This document shows, one piece after another, positions 1 through 8,119 of a stretch of 64,000 bases of DNA. The notes under the pieces were generated by a model, which did no database searches, was not told the DNA's origin, and saw nothing but the letters and a program-made list of their open reading frames with translations. How positions within the stretch are numbered: the first letter of the stretch is position 1; each line of letters opens with the position of its first letter. The DNA lies in assembly GCA_965214945.1 (NCBI GenBank), contig OZ244029.1:248001-312000 (forward strand), read 5' to 3'. Position numbers and translations under genes: made by a program. Source of the DNA: JAAXHB01 sp965214945. GTDB lineage: Bacteria; Actinomycetota; Acidimicrobiia; Acidimicrobiales; Aldehydirespiratoraceae.

Positions 1-498
1 TCCGGCGGTCGCGGGCTTCACATCTATGTGCGGCTCGCTCCCCGCTGGGATTCGTTCCAGGTGAGGGCCGCGGCCGTGGCCTTGGCACGCGAGTTGTCCC
101 GCCGCCGCCCCGATCTGATCACCGATGCCTGGTGGAAAGAGGAGCGGGGCCGTCGGGTGTTCGTGGACTTCAACCAGAACGCGCCTCACAAGACGGTGTT
201 CGGGGCGTGGTGCGTGCGACCCCGCCCGACAGCGGTCGTCTCGACGCCGATTGGCTGGGGCGAACTCGACGACGTCGTGCCCGACGAACTGACCATCGCC
301 ACTGTTCCGCGGCGGCTGGCGGCCCGCGGCGACGTATGGGCGGGGATCAACGACAAGCCCGCCAGCCTGGTGCCACTATTGGAATGGCACCGCCGTGACA
401 TGGCTGCCGGCCTGCCGGACGCGCCGTGGCCGCCGCAGTATCCGAAGATGCCCAACGAACCGCCCCGAGTGGCCCCGAGTCGAGCCCGAAAAGACTAA
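1..498 (+). CDS. ligD: LigD-type DNA polymerase/primase domain protein (3' part only)
   Basis: The reading frame is open from the first base, so the gene begins upstream of the window. The opening residues SGGRGLHIYVRL match the SGGRG(L/I)H(I/V)Y motif of the archaeo-eukaryotic primase-type polymerase domain of LigD. Further on, FVDFNQN, TVFGAWCVRPRP and STPIGWGEL follow the usual order near the end of that domain. LigD-family polymerases act with Ku in non-homologous end joining, adding nucleotides during gap repair. The frame ends about 155 residues later in a Pro/Arg-rich tail with no nuclease or ligase domain after it, so this is either a stand-alone polymerase-domain protein or a LigD with the polymerase domain last. 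The domain call is good; the exact gene type is uncertain because the 5' part is missing. Confidence 0.8.
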   Translation, partial: SGGRGLHIYVRLAPRWDSFQVRAAAVALARELSRRRPDLITDAWWKEERGRRVFVDFNQNAPHKTVFGAWCVRPRPTAVVSTPIGWGELDDVVPDELTIATVPRRLAARGDVWAGINDKPASLVPLLEWHRRDMAAGLPDAPWPPQYPKMPNEPPRVAPSRARKD

Positions 499-685
499 CC
501 AACACCCGAGCTGCGCCCGTCACCGCACACCAACCGATCAACAACCTGTCACTAACGTCTCTGCTGAGTACAACTAGCCGGCGGGACAGCGCGGCGGGGC
601 GCTTTGGCCCCGTGGCAATGCCGGTCTTGCTCAGCTGCGATTTCGGCGCGAGCGGGCATGACACCTGGGGGTAATGTCCTCTGCC

Positions 686-691
686 TATAGT
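686..691 (+). promoter_or_regulatory. -10 box TATAGT for a leaderless methyltransferase transcript
   Basis: TATAGT lies exactly 7 nt before the GTG at 699, and no Shine-Dalgarno is present. Transcription would begin at or next to the start codon. The same arrangement recurs before many genes here. The rest of 499-698 shows no convincing gene. Confidence 0.5.
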
Positions 692-698
692 CGCTGAG

Positions 699-1601
699 GT
701 GCTCGATTTGCTCGGTGAGGATCTGGTTATCCAGGGTGATTGCTCCGAAGTCCTGCCGAAGTTCGCGGACGGTTCCTTTCAGTTGATCTACGTCGATCCG
801 CCGTTCAACACGGGCAAGTTCCAGCAGCGGCGCACCCTCAAGACCGTGCGTGACGAAGACGGGGACCGGATCGGTTTCCAGGGGCGCTCGTACCGCACCT
901 CGGAGGTGTCACGACTGTCGTATCTCGACGCCTACGACGACTATCTCGGGTTCATCTGGCCGAAACTGGAACAGGCACGCCGGTTGCTTGCCACGGACGG
1001 AACGCTCTACTTGCACCTGGACCAGCGGGAGGCTCACTACTGCAAGGTCGCCCTCGATCAGATCTTCGGACGGGACTGCTTCCTCAACGAGGTGATCTGG
1101 GCGTATGACTACGGCGGCCGAGGCCGGGATCGCTGGCCCCGCAAGCACGACACCATCCTCGTGTACGTCAAGGAGATGGGCAGCCACTTCTTCGACCAGG
1201 ACCAGATCAAGCGGATCCCGTACATGGCGCCCAACTTGGTGTCAGCAGAGAAGCGCGAGCGGGGAAAGCTCCCGACCGATGTCTGGTGGCACACGATCGT
1301 GCCGACGAACGGCAAGGAGAAGACCGGCTATCCGAACCAGAAGCCCGAAGGCGTGCTCAGGCGTGTCATCGGACCCTCCTCCAGCGAGGGCCGCTGGATC
1401 CTGGACTTCTTCGCCGGGTCTGGGACCACCGCTGCCGTGGCACGGCAAATGGGCCGGCGCTTCGTGATGATCGACGAGAACCCCGATGCCGTGCAGATCA
1501 TGAGACGGCGACTCGGCTCGCAGCAGGTCGCCTACGTGGACGCCGCAGGCACTCCGCTTGCGCTGGAAGCCCCTGCGGACGAAGTCCCGTCGCTGTTCTA
1601 G
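699..1601 (+). CDS. Site-specific DNA methyltransferase (DPPF type, beta group)
   Basis: This 300-residue protein transfers a methyl group from S-adenosylmethionine to an adenine N6 or cytosine N4 in DNA. The catalytic motif IV, DPPFNTG, is at residues 33-39. The AdoMet-binding motif I, FAGSGTT, is near residues 238-244, followed by MIDENPDAV. Catalytic motif before the cofactor motif is the beta-group order seen in many N6-adenine and N4-cytosine enzymes. The GTG start at 699 is supported by a -10 box 7 nt upstream. No complete restriction endonuclease is adjacent, only a short coding-like fragment downstream, so it may be an orphan methylase or the survivor of a decayed restriction-modification pair. 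The target sequence cannot be predicted. Confidence 0.85.
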   Translation: MLDLLGEDLVIQGDCSEVLPKFADGSFQLIYVDPPFNTGKFQQRRTLKTVRDEDGDRIGFQGRSYRTSEVSRLSYLDAYDDYLGFIWPKLEQARRLLATDGTLYLHLDQREAHYCKVALDQIFGRDCFLNEVIWAYDYGGRGRDRWPRKHDTILVYVKEMGSHFFDQDQIKRIPYMAPNLVSAEKRERGKLPTDVWWHTIVPTNGKEKTGYPNQKPEGVLRRVIGPSSSEGRWILDFFAGSGTTAAVARQMGRRFVMIDENPDAVQIMRRRLGSQQVAYVDAAGTPLALEAPADEVPSLF

Positions 1602-1603
1602 GT

Positions 1604-1777
1604 CGAGAACATGAATCACTCGATCCGGAGGTGGCGCTGCTCGGCAGCCTGGCCAGCACCCTGGAGACCGATGACTACCTGTTCTGCCTCGGCATTTCGC
1701 CCTTCGACGCTCATGCATGGGTGCTGCCCAAGACGACCCTGCTCCAGTACGTGATCGGCCGCATGGGTCAGCACACC
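1604..1777 (+). pseudogene. Coding-like fragment behind the methyltransferase
   Basis: One frame in this interval has G/C-rich third positions and reads like real protein, including DPEVALLGSLASTLETDD, then YLFCLGISPFDAHAWVLPK and TTLLQYVIGRMGQHT. It has no start codon of its own in a sensible place, overlaps the methyltransferase stop in another frame, and stops looking like protein where the convergent toxin-like gene begins. I read it as a remnant, possibly the C-terminal part of a lost partner of the methyltransferase. No family was recognised. Confidence 0.4.
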
Positions 1778-1804
1778 ACTGGCTGCACCTCACGCACAGC
1801 AGGG

Positions 1805-3106
1805 TCAACCGGGCAGCCACGACTTGGAGAACTTGTGCTCGCCGATGCGCCGGGCGATCATCTCGCAAGTGTCGCTGAAGAAGCCGTCGGCGATCCCGAG
1901 GTCGTAGCCGGTCGCGTCCGACAGCCGGTTCCTGATGGTGCCCACATCTTCTCCCGTGGTCTTCTTCAGGTCGCGGTCGAACTTGCCAAAGTCGAACCCC
2001 ACCTGTTCGGAGATCCAATTGACGGTCGACGAGCAGTTGATAGCACTCGTGGCGGCGTCTGCGGCGGTGCTGGCCGTCCAGTTGAGGGTGGTGCCTTTCT
2101 TGATGACGCCGGCCGTCTCGCGGGCCGCGACTTTGTAGCCACGCTTCTGAACAGCGCCTACCGTTGACTTCACCACGGTCACGCTTGCCTTCACGCCGGA
2201 TCCGGACAGCCCCGGCAGCGGCACCATGCCCAGCGCGTAAATCCCCGCTGAGGCCCAGTCGTTGTGCAGCGCGTAATGGATGGCCCGCGCTCCGTCCACC
2301 ACGTCGCCGATCACCGGAACGAACGACAGCGTGTCCAGTGCCAGTCCCCAGCTGATCGGGCTGTCTGGCGCGTGGTACGCGCCGTCGTCGAGGACTTGGC
2401 GAACAGCCTGTGCGACCTCTGGAGCAATGCGGTAGTCCTCCAAGAATGCCTCGAAGTCCCGGCGGCGGAGCGTTCCGTCGGGCGAGCCGCCGCGCCCGGC
2501 CGTGTCGATCGCGGCGGCAAAGGGCAGCAGCGTCGCCCAAGCCGCCGTTTTTGAGGCGAACGCGTCGATGTCGTCGAGGCTGATCAGACCGTCGCGGTCT
2601 TCGGGATCGGACCAGAACTCGCTGTCGTAGGGCTGCTTGATGTAGTCGTCGTTGTGCTTAGCGGTCTCAACCCGGTCGAAGAACGACTGGTTCTTCAGCA
2701 GCCACTCCGCCGCTGCGCCGGTCTCCTCGTCGAGGTTGTGGCGTGCCCATTGCAGGTCGCGCCGCGAAAGCCTGCCGTCCGCGCGCTCGGGGTTGCCTCG
2801 GCTCTCGATCTGGGTGAAGCTCGACCGGATGCGCTCCAACGCAGCTAGGCCCGCGTTCATCTCGGTGCCGCCGACAAGCACCATACGGATGCGGCCGTGG
2901 AGCTCTTCGGCCCTGGCGCGCAGACCTTCCGCAGTCCGCCGCGCCCCTGTCACAACGTCGGGAACCGCTCCGCCGAGCAGCTCCGCCGCTTCCGCGAGCG
3001 GAGCGATCAACGCCTGGGCGTCGAGGTCCAGCTCGTTCGCTGCCGTTGTCATCCTCTGATGGAGCGACAGCGCAGGCTCGATGTCCATAAGTATAAGATC
3101 AGACAT
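1805..3106 (-). CDS. Polymorphic-toxin-like protein with EF-hand-like loops and a pre-toxin hydrophobic segment
   Basis: Residues 1-105 of this 433-residue protein are helical and resemble the N-terminal helical domains of ESX/type VII-associated proteins. Three Asp-rich EF-hand-like loops follow, near 108-118 (RADGRLSRRD), 169-180 (EDRDGLISLDDI) and 208-218 (SPDGTLRRRD). Residues 258-300 form a Gly/Pro hydrophobic stretch (LSFVPVIGDVVDGARA, then YALGMVPLPGLSG) of the kind that precedes toxin domains in polymorphic toxins. The last 130 residues are an unrecognised, possibly toxic, C-terminal domain with few cysteines. Two ATGs are possible (3106 and 3088); the upstream bases are AT-rich with TATATT nearby. 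No immunity gene is obvious downstream, where the gene runs into the fragment at 1604-1777. Function is inferred from architecture only. Confidence 0.5.
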   Translation of the reverse strand: MSDLILMDIEPALSLHQRMTTAANELDLDAQALIAPLAEAAELLGGAVPDVVTGARRTAEGLRARAEELHGRIRMVLVGGTEMNAGLAALERIRSSFTQIESRGNPERADGRLSRRDLQWARHNLDEETGAAAEWLLKNQSFFDRVETAKHNDDYIKQPYDSEFWSDPEDRDGLISLDDIDAFASKTAAWATLLPFAAAIDTAGRGGSPDGTLRRRDFEAFLEDYRIAPEVAQAVRQVLDDGAYHAPDSPISWGLALDTLSFVPVIGDVVDGARAIHYALHNDWASAGIYALGMVPLPGLSGSGVKASVTVVKSTVGAVQKRGYKVAARETAGVIKKGTTLNWTASTAADAATSAINCSSTVNWISEQVGFDFGKFDRDLKKTTGEDVGTIRNRLSDATGYDLGIADGFFSDTCEMIARRIGEHKFSKSWLPG

Positions 3107-3215
3107 AGAATATAATGAAAATAGCTAAAAATGATGTTGTCAAGTTGGATGCCGAGAAGCGCCGAGAAGCGGCAAGAGCAGCGGGCTTGGCACACAGCCC
3201 AGCCCTTTGGTGCCG

Positions 3216-3221
3216 TAAGCT
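3216..3221 (+). promoter_or_regulatory. -10 box TAAGCT before the aminotransferase
   Basis: TAAGCT lies 6 nt before the ATG at 3228 with no Shine-Dalgarno, the leaderless pattern. The 3107-3215 stretch between the divergent genes is AT-rich at its left end and holds no other recognisable feature. Confidence 0.4.
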
Positions 3222-3227
3222 GCGGCC

Positions 3228-4403
3228 ATGGCCGCCAACGCATATCTGGTGGACAGGCTTCAGGAGTTCGGCACCACGATCTTCGCTGAGATGTCGGCGC
3301 TGGCACTGCGGACGGGCAGTATCAACCTCGGCCAGGGGTTCCCCGACGTCGACGGCCCGCCGGAGGTCACCGAGACGGCCGTGGCGGCGATCCGCAGCGG
3401 CGAGTACAACCAGTACCCGCCAGGCATCGGACATCCCGAACTGCGTGAGGCCGTGGCCGAGCACCAGAAGCGCTTCTGGGGCCTCGATTTCGATGCCAAC
3501 ACCGAGGTGCTCGTCACCGCGGGCGCCACGGAGGCCATCACCGCGGCGCTGCTGGCCTTGGTTGGCCCGGGTGAGGAGGTGGTGACCTTCGAGCCCTACT
3601 ACGACTCCTACCCAGCGGCCATCGCCATGACGCCAGGAGAGCGGCGTGTGGTGACGCTGCGGCCTCCCGGCTACGAGTTTGACCCCGATGAGCTAGCGGC
3701 GGCGTTCGGCCCTCGCACCAAGGTGATGCTGTTCAACTCACCGCACAATCCCACCGGCAAGGTGTTCACACCGGCGGAGGTCGACCTGATCTGCGACCTG
3801 TGCATTCGCCACGACGTGATCGCGGTGACCGACGAGGTGTACGAGCATCTGGTCTTCGACCACAGCCGCCACGTGCCGCTCGCCACCAGGCCGGGGATGG
3901 CCGACCGAACGGTCACTATCTCATCGGGCGGCAAGACGCTGTCGGTGACCGGGTGGAAGATCGGATGGGCCTGCGCGCGGCCTGAGCTGATCAGGGCGGT
4001 GCAGACATCCAAGCAGTTCCTCACCTATGTGAACGGTGGCCCATTCCAGCCTGCGGTGGCGGCTGGTCTGCGCCTCGGTGACGACTTCTTCGCGGCGCTT
4101 GCGGATGGCCTTCAGGCGCAGCGCGACCGACTATGCGCCGGTCTTGCGGCGGCCGGCTTTGAGCCGGTGGTGCCCCAGGGCACGTATTTTGTGACGGCGG
4201 ACATCCGGCCGCTCGGCTTCGACAACGGCATCGAGTTCTGCTTGAGCCTGCCGGAGCGTTGCGGCGTGGTCGCGGTGCCGTGCGAGGTGTTCTACGACGA
4301 CAAGGCCGCCGGCGCTCCGTTCGTGCGGTTCGCGGCGTGTAAGCGGCTCGAGGTGCTCGACGAGGCGGTCGAGCGGCTGTCCGGGCTCGCCGGAAGGGTG
4401 TGA
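3228..4403 (+). CDS. PLP-dependent class I/II aminotransferase (glutamine transaminase/KAT or DapC-like)
   Basis: A 391-residue fold-type I aminotransferase. The PLP-binding lysine is K236 in SGGKTLSVTGWKIGW. NSPHNPTGKV supplies the substrate carboxylate region, and GQGFPD with YNQYPPGIG near the N terminus is typical of the kynurenine/glutamine transaminase group and of DapC-like succinyldiaminopimelate aminotransferases. The next gene is a nitrilase-family amidase that starts right at this stop. That pairing favours a glutamine/methionine-type transaminase: glutamine transaminase makes alpha-ketoglutaramate, the known substrate of omega-amidase. Substrate choice is inferred from context. 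A -10 box 6 nt upstream supports this ATG. Confidence 0.85.
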   Translation: MAANAYLVDRLQEFGTTIFAEMSALALRTGSINLGQGFPDVDGPPEVTETAVAAIRSGEYNQYPPGIGHPELREAVAEHQKRFWGLDFDANTEVLVTAGATEAITAALLALVGPGEEVVTFEPYYDSYPAAIAMTPGERRVVTLRPPGYEFDPDELAAAFGPRTKVMLFNSPHNPTGKVFTPAEVDLICDLCIRHDVIAVTDEVYEHLVFDHSRHVPLATRPGMADRTVTISSGGKTLSVTGWKIGWACARPELIRAVQTSKQFLTYVNGGPFQPAVAAGLRLGDDFFAALADGLQAQRDRLCAGLAAAGFEPVVPQGTYFVTADIRPLGFDNGIEFCLSLPERCGVVAVPCEVFYDDKAAGAPFVRFAACKRLEVLDEAVERLSGLAGRV

Positions 4404-4405
4404 GC

Positions 4406-5170
4406 ATGTTAGTGGCCGCAGTTCAGCATGACATCGTCTGGGAGGACGCCGCCGCGACTTTCGCTCTGCTCGAGCCATCGGTGGCCAGCGCCGCTGAGGC
4501 CGGGGCCGGGCTCGTGGCGTTCACCGAGATGTTCGCCACGGGCTTTTCGCTGTCCGCCAGCCGCCTCGCGGAGGAACCCGACGGGCCCACCACCCGGTTC
4601 CTGTCGTCGATGGCGCGGCGCTATGGGCTGTGGACGGCGGGGTCACTGCCCGAGCACACGCCCGGATTCGAGCGGCCGACCAACCGCTTGGTTCTCGCCG
4701 GGCCTGAGGGCGAACTCCATCGCTATTCGAAGATCCATCCGTTCTCCTACGCTGGCGAGCACCGCCACTACAGCGCCGGCGTGTCGCCGCTGACCGTGAG
4801 CGTGAATGGTGTGCGAGTCACGCCGCTGGTGTGCTACGACCTGCGCTTCGCCGACCTGTTCTGGGAAGCTGCCACGCGCACTGACTGCTATGTAGTGGTG
4901 GCCAACTGGCCGGCGTCACGCCGTCTCCACTGGAACGCGCTGCTGCGCGCCCGCGCCATCGAGAACCAGGCCTACGTCGTAGGCGTCAACCGGGTGGGCG
5001 TGGACGGCAACGGTTTGAGCTACGCCGGCGACTCGGCAGTGTTCGACCCACTCGGGGCCAGGCTGGCGTACGCCGGTGACTCCGAGGCTGTGATCGCCGC
5101 GGACGTCGACCCGGAGAAGGTGGCTTCGGTGCGGGCTGAGTTCCCGTTCCTCGCCGACCGCCGAACCTAG
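4406..5170 (+). CDS. Carbon-nitrogen hydrolase (nitrilase superfamily, omega-amidase-like)
   Basis: The Glu-Lys-Cys triad of the nitrilase superfamily is intact: Glu in FTEMFATGF, Lys in YSKIHPF, Cys in LVCYDLRF. About 254 residues is the normal size for Nit2/YafV-type omega-amidases, which hydrolyse the open-chain amide of alpha-ketoglutaramate or alpha-ketosuccinamate. I prefer the ATG at 4406 to the GTG at 4400, because GGAAGG at 4392-4397 sits 8 nt before the ATG but only 2 nt before the GTG. The gene starts 2 nt after the aminotransferase stop, so the two are probably co-translated and consecutive in one pathway. Confidence 0.85.
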   Translation: MLVAAVQHDIVWEDAAATFALLEPSVASAAEAGAGLVAFTEMFATGFSLSASRLAEEPDGPTTRFLSSMARRYGLWTAGSLPEHTPGFERPTNRLVLAGPEGELHRYSKIHPFSYAGEHRHYSAGVSPLTVSVNGVRVTPLVCYDLRFADLFWEAATRTDCYVVVANWPASRRLHWNALLRARAIENQAYVVGVNRVGVDGNGLSYAGDSAVFDPLGARLAYAGDSEAVIAADVDPEKVASVRAEFPFLADRRT

Positions 5171-5206
5171 GCCCGGGCTCGGGCCTAGGGCCCAGGCCTG
5201 GGGCCC
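5171..5206. terminator. GC-rich palindromic segment between convergent genes
   Basis: The sequence just after the amidase stop is a run of overlapping GC palindromes (GGGCCTAGGGCCC, AGGCCT, GGGGCCC) able to form several hairpins. It lies between two converging genes and could act as a bidirectional terminator. There is no clear U-tract. Confidence 0.35.
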
Positions 5207-5260
5207 GACTGGGATGCGAGCCCCGGACGGCGTGCAGGGGCTTGGCCACGAAGCCGGACG

Positions 5261-7075
5261 TCAGGGTGGTGCCAACCGCTCCCGAAGCTCGCGTTTGAGG
5301 AACTTGCCGTTGGCGTTGCGTGGCAGCGGCTCGTCGAGAACCCATACGCGTGCCGGATGCTTGAACGCGGCGATCCGGCTGCTGAGGTGTTCAGCGAGGC
5401 CGGCCGCGTCGAACTCGGCGCCCGGTGCCAGCACGACGGCCGCGGCCACAGTCTCGCCCAGCAGCTTGTCGGGCACCCCGAACACTGCGGCCTCAGCCAC
5501 CGCGTCGTGCTCGTAAATCGCCGCCTCCACCTCGTGGCAGTGGATGTTCTCGCCTCCTCGGATCACCACGTCCTTGAGCCGGTCGGCTATATGCACCCAG
5601 CCGTCGGCATCGATCAACGCCAGGTCGCCGGTGTGGAACCAGCCTTCAACAATGGCCTCGGCCGTGGCATCGGGCTGGTTCAGGTAGCCTTTGATCACGT
5701 TCGGGCCCCTCAGGGCCAGCTCACCGGTCTGCCCCGGTGCCAGCTCCGCCCGGGTGTCGGGATCGACGACCTTGGCCTCCATACAGGGCACCACCGGGCC
5801 GACAGAGCTGGGGCGGGTCACGTAATATTCGTTGTTGATCGCGGTGGCGATTCCGGTGGTCTCGGTGAGCCCGTAGCCTGTGCTGGGACGGCCCGCCTCG
5901 AGCTTGTCGTCGATGCGCCGCACCAGGTCGGGTTGCAAAGCGGCACCGCCTCCGCCCATCGACGACAAAGACGACGTGTCGGTGCCGGCCCAGCTCGGAT
6001 GCGCCAGCAGCTCGCGTGACATCGTGGGAACGCCGGTCAGCACCGTCACCCGCTCGGCTTCGATGAGCCGCAGAGCCTCTGCGGCGTCCCATCGGTACAT
6101 CAGCACCAGCCGCCCGCCTGCCGCGGTTATCGGGTGGAGTACGCAATTGCAGCCGGTCACATGGAACAGCGGAACCGGCAGCAGCGCCACCACAGGCGCT
6201 GCTTCGGACTGGTCGGATTCTGCCAACGGTCTGGACTCAGCGGGCGGGTGGGACTGGGCGCCGCTGTGCTGCGCGGCCGTTCGACGGGCTCGGGCCGCGT
6301 CACCGCAGGCCGTGACGAACGCAACGTTCAGCAGATTGTGAACAGAGCCTCGTTGCGTGATTCGAGCGCCCTTCGGCGCTCCGGTCGTGCCGGATGTGTA
6401 GAAAATGCAGGCGTCGTCGTCGCTGTCGATGTCAGCCGGCGGCAGAGCATCAGGAGCACACGCGACGGCTTGCTCGCTGACGATCTCATCCCATCGGCGC
6501 ACACCGTCAGAGCAGGCCGGCTCCGCCCTACGGGCGTCGCCTTCGGCGTCGGCACCGTCAGCGATACGGGTGGCAACCACCACAGGCGGGGAGTCCAGCC
6601 CCGGCAGCTCCCCACGCAGCCGCTCCAGACGCTCGCCATCTGCGATGAGCACCTTCGGCGCCGAGTCACGCAACGCGTAGGCCATCTCTCTGGCCGTCCA
6701 CCAGCCGTTGAGGCCCACAACCGCGGCGCCGAGACTCGTGACAGCCCAGTAGCACAGCACCCACTCGGGGTAGTTGCGCATGGCGACGGCGACCCTGTTG
6801 CCCCGTCCCACACCGCAGGCCTCATGAAGCCAGTGGGCCAGCACCCTCACCCGTGCATGTGCGTCGGCGTAGCTGTAGCGCTCGTCGCCGTACACGAGAT
6901 AGTCCCTGGCGCCGTGCGCGGCGGAGGCTTCCCAGATGACGCGCATATGCGGCGGCGCGTTCTTGAAAACCCGCGTCGGCACGCCCGCGATGTGCTCGAT
7001 CTCCCATTCGAACGGTGCGCCCGAGGCAGTGAGAGCAGCTTGGGCTTCGTTGAAGCCGGTGATGAGATCGTTCAC
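5261..7075 (-). CDS. Acyl-CoA ligase (AMP-binding, class I adenylate-forming)
   Basis: This roughly 604-residue enzyme would activate a carboxylic acid as acyl-AMP and transfer it to CoA. The motifs are in order: phosphate loop YTSGTTGAPKG, adenine-binding GYGLTETTG, hinge-region GWFHTGDLALIDADG with DRLKDVVIRGGENI, and the C-terminal catalytic lysine in PRNANGKFLKREL. A low-complexity Ala/Arg/Ser insertion lies between the P-loop and the substrate-binding region (about 40 residues after FVTACGDAARARR). The GTG at 7075 is chosen because AGAGGA lies 6 nt upstream and the protein then begins where the family usually does; a longer reading to 7321 would add an Arg-rich tail with no homology. It is convergent with the amidase. 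The acid substrate cannot be told. Confidence 0.85.
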   Translation of the reverse strand: MNDLITGFNEAQAALTASGAPFEWEIEHIAGVPTRVFKNAPPHMRVIWEASAAHGARDYLVYGDERYSYADAHARVRVLAHWLHEACGVGRGNRVAVAMRNYPEWVLCYWAVTSLGAAVVGLNGWWTAREMAYALRDSAPKVLIADGERLERLRGELPGLDSPPVVVATRIADGADAEGDARRAEPACSDGVRRWDEIVSEQAVACAPDALPPADIDSDDDACIFYTSGTTGAPKGARITQRGSVHNLLNVAFVTACGDAARARRTAAQHSGAQSHPPAESRPLAESDQSEAAPVVALLPVPLFHVTGCNCVLHPITAAGGRLVLMYRWDAAEALRLIEAERVTVLTGVPTMSRELLAHPSWAGTDTSSLSSMGGGGAALQPDLVRRIDDKLEAGRPSTGYGLTETTGIATAINNEYYVTRPSSVGPVVPCMEAKVVDPDTRAELAPGQTGELALRGPNVIKGYLNQPDATAEAIVEGWFHTGDLALIDADGWVHIADRLKDVVIRGGENIHCHEVEAAIYEHDAVAEAAVFGVPDKLLGETVAAAVVLAPGAEFDAAGLAEHLSSRIAAFKHPARVWVLDEPLPRNANGKFLKRELRERLAPP

Positions 7076-7102
7076 GGAGTCCTCTGAGCGGCTGTTCTCG
7101 CG

Positions 7103-7135
7103 GCGTTTGCGGGTTGCCCGCGCGTTTGCGGGTTG
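7103..7135. repeat. 14-bp direct repeat, two copies
   Basis: GCGTTTGCGGGTTG occurs at 7103-7116 and again at 7122-7135, between the divergent ligase and psuG genes. It looks like a local duplication rather than an operator. Confidence 0.5.
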
Positions 7136-7180
7136 AGCAGCAGGGATGCGGTTCGAGCGCCGCCGTATGATCCTACGTTC

Positions 7181-8119
7181 ATGACCGGCGCCGGTGCGCA
7201 AACCTCCGGGCGGCTGCGCGTCGGCGGTGAAGTTGCCGAAGCGTTGTACGGCGGCGGTCCGGTGGTGGCCCTGGAATCGGTCATCTTCTCTCGACTGGGC
7301 CTGCCCGAGCCGGCCAACCACCGCTGCTTCGAGCGGGTCGTCGCCGCCGTTCGCGGTGCTGGTGCCGTGCCGGCGCTCACCGGCGTGCTCGACGGCCGGG
7401 CTGTGGTCGGCGCCGACGACGAAGGGGCGCGGCGGCTCATGGGCTCGTCCGCCAAGCTCGGCGCCCGCGATGTCGGGCTAGCGCTAGCGTCGGGCCTAGG
7501 TGCCGGGGCTACCACCGTCTCATCATCAGCGGCGCTGGCCTCAGCTGCCGGCATCGAGGTGCTGGCCACGGGCGGCATCGGGGGAGTGCACCGCGGCGCC
7601 GGGACCACCGGCGACATCAGCCAAGACCTGGTGGCACTGGCCCGTTACGCTGTGGTGGTGGTCTCATCGGGGGTAAAGGCCTTTCTCGACGCTGGCCGAA
7701 CCTTGGAGTTCCTCGAGACCCTCGCAGTGCCGGTGGCCGGTTGGAGAACCGACAGGTTTCCGGCGTTCTACACCCGCGACTCTGGCGCCGCCGTCGGCTG
7801 GACGGTGCAGGGCTCAGACGAGACGGCCGCCGCGTTCCGCGCTGGAGCGGGCCTCGCTGGCGGCTCGGGGATGCTGGTGGCCAACCCGATTCCGGTTTCC
7901 GCAGAGCTCGATCCCGTCATGGCCGCGAAGGCCGTGTCGGCGGCTCTTGACGCCGCTGGCGGCAGCACCGGCCCGGCGGTCACGCCTGTGGCGCTTGAAG
8001 CAGTAGCCGACGCCACCGGCGGCGCGGCCGTTGAGGCCAATCTGGCGTTGGCCGAGTCGAACGCCGCGGTTGCCGCGGAGATCGCCGTTGCGCTGAGCCG
8101 TGTAGGAGAATCGCCGTGA
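7181..8119 (+). CDS. psuG: Pseudouridine-5'-phosphate glycosidase
   Basis: PsuG reversibly cleaves the C-C glycosidic bond of pseudouridine 5'-phosphate to uracil and ribose 5-phosphate. Family landmarks are present: VALESVIFSRLGLPEP with the catalytic Glu, the lysine of SSAKLGARD, ATGGIGGVHRG, DISQDL, the Schiff-base lysine region VVSSGVKAFLD, TDRFPAFYTRDSG and NPIP. At about 312 residues from the ATG at 7181 the length is normal; an upstream TTG at 7133 would add a non-conserved tail. TATGAT lies 9 nt before the ATG. Several positions differ from the usual consensus (SRLGLP for a HG-containing segment, SSGVK for CAGAK). No psuK kinase is nearby; instead the gene overlaps a P450 by 4 nt. Confidence 0.85.
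   Translation: MTGAGAQTSGRLRVGGEVAEALYGGGPVVALESVIFSRLGLPEPANHRCFERVVAAVRGAGAVPALTGVLDGRAVVGADDEGARRLMGSSAKLGARDVGLALASGLGAGATTVSSSAALASAAGIEVLATGGIGGVHRGAGTTGDISQDLVALARYAVVVVSSGVKAFLDAGRTLEFLETLAVPVAGWRTDRFPAFYTRDSGAAVGWTVQGSDETAAAFRAGAGLAGGSGMLVANPIPVSAELDPVMAAKAVSAALDAAGGSTGPAVTPVALEAVADATGGAAVEANLALAESNAAVAAEIAVALSRVGESP

Noticed and set aside
499..685. tRNA or structured RNA in the first gap
   Set aside because: No TPsiC-like loop, cloverleaf or strong hairpin was found.
1286..2167. Long plus-strand frame covering the methyltransferase end and the toxin-like gene
   Set aside because: It is mostly antisense or out of frame to two better-supported genes; only a short middle part (1604-1777) looks coding and is listed as a fragment.
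5204..5345. Small extra gene on the plus strand in the ligase C-terminal region
   Set aside because: It overlaps the ligase antisense with reversed codon bias and no motif.
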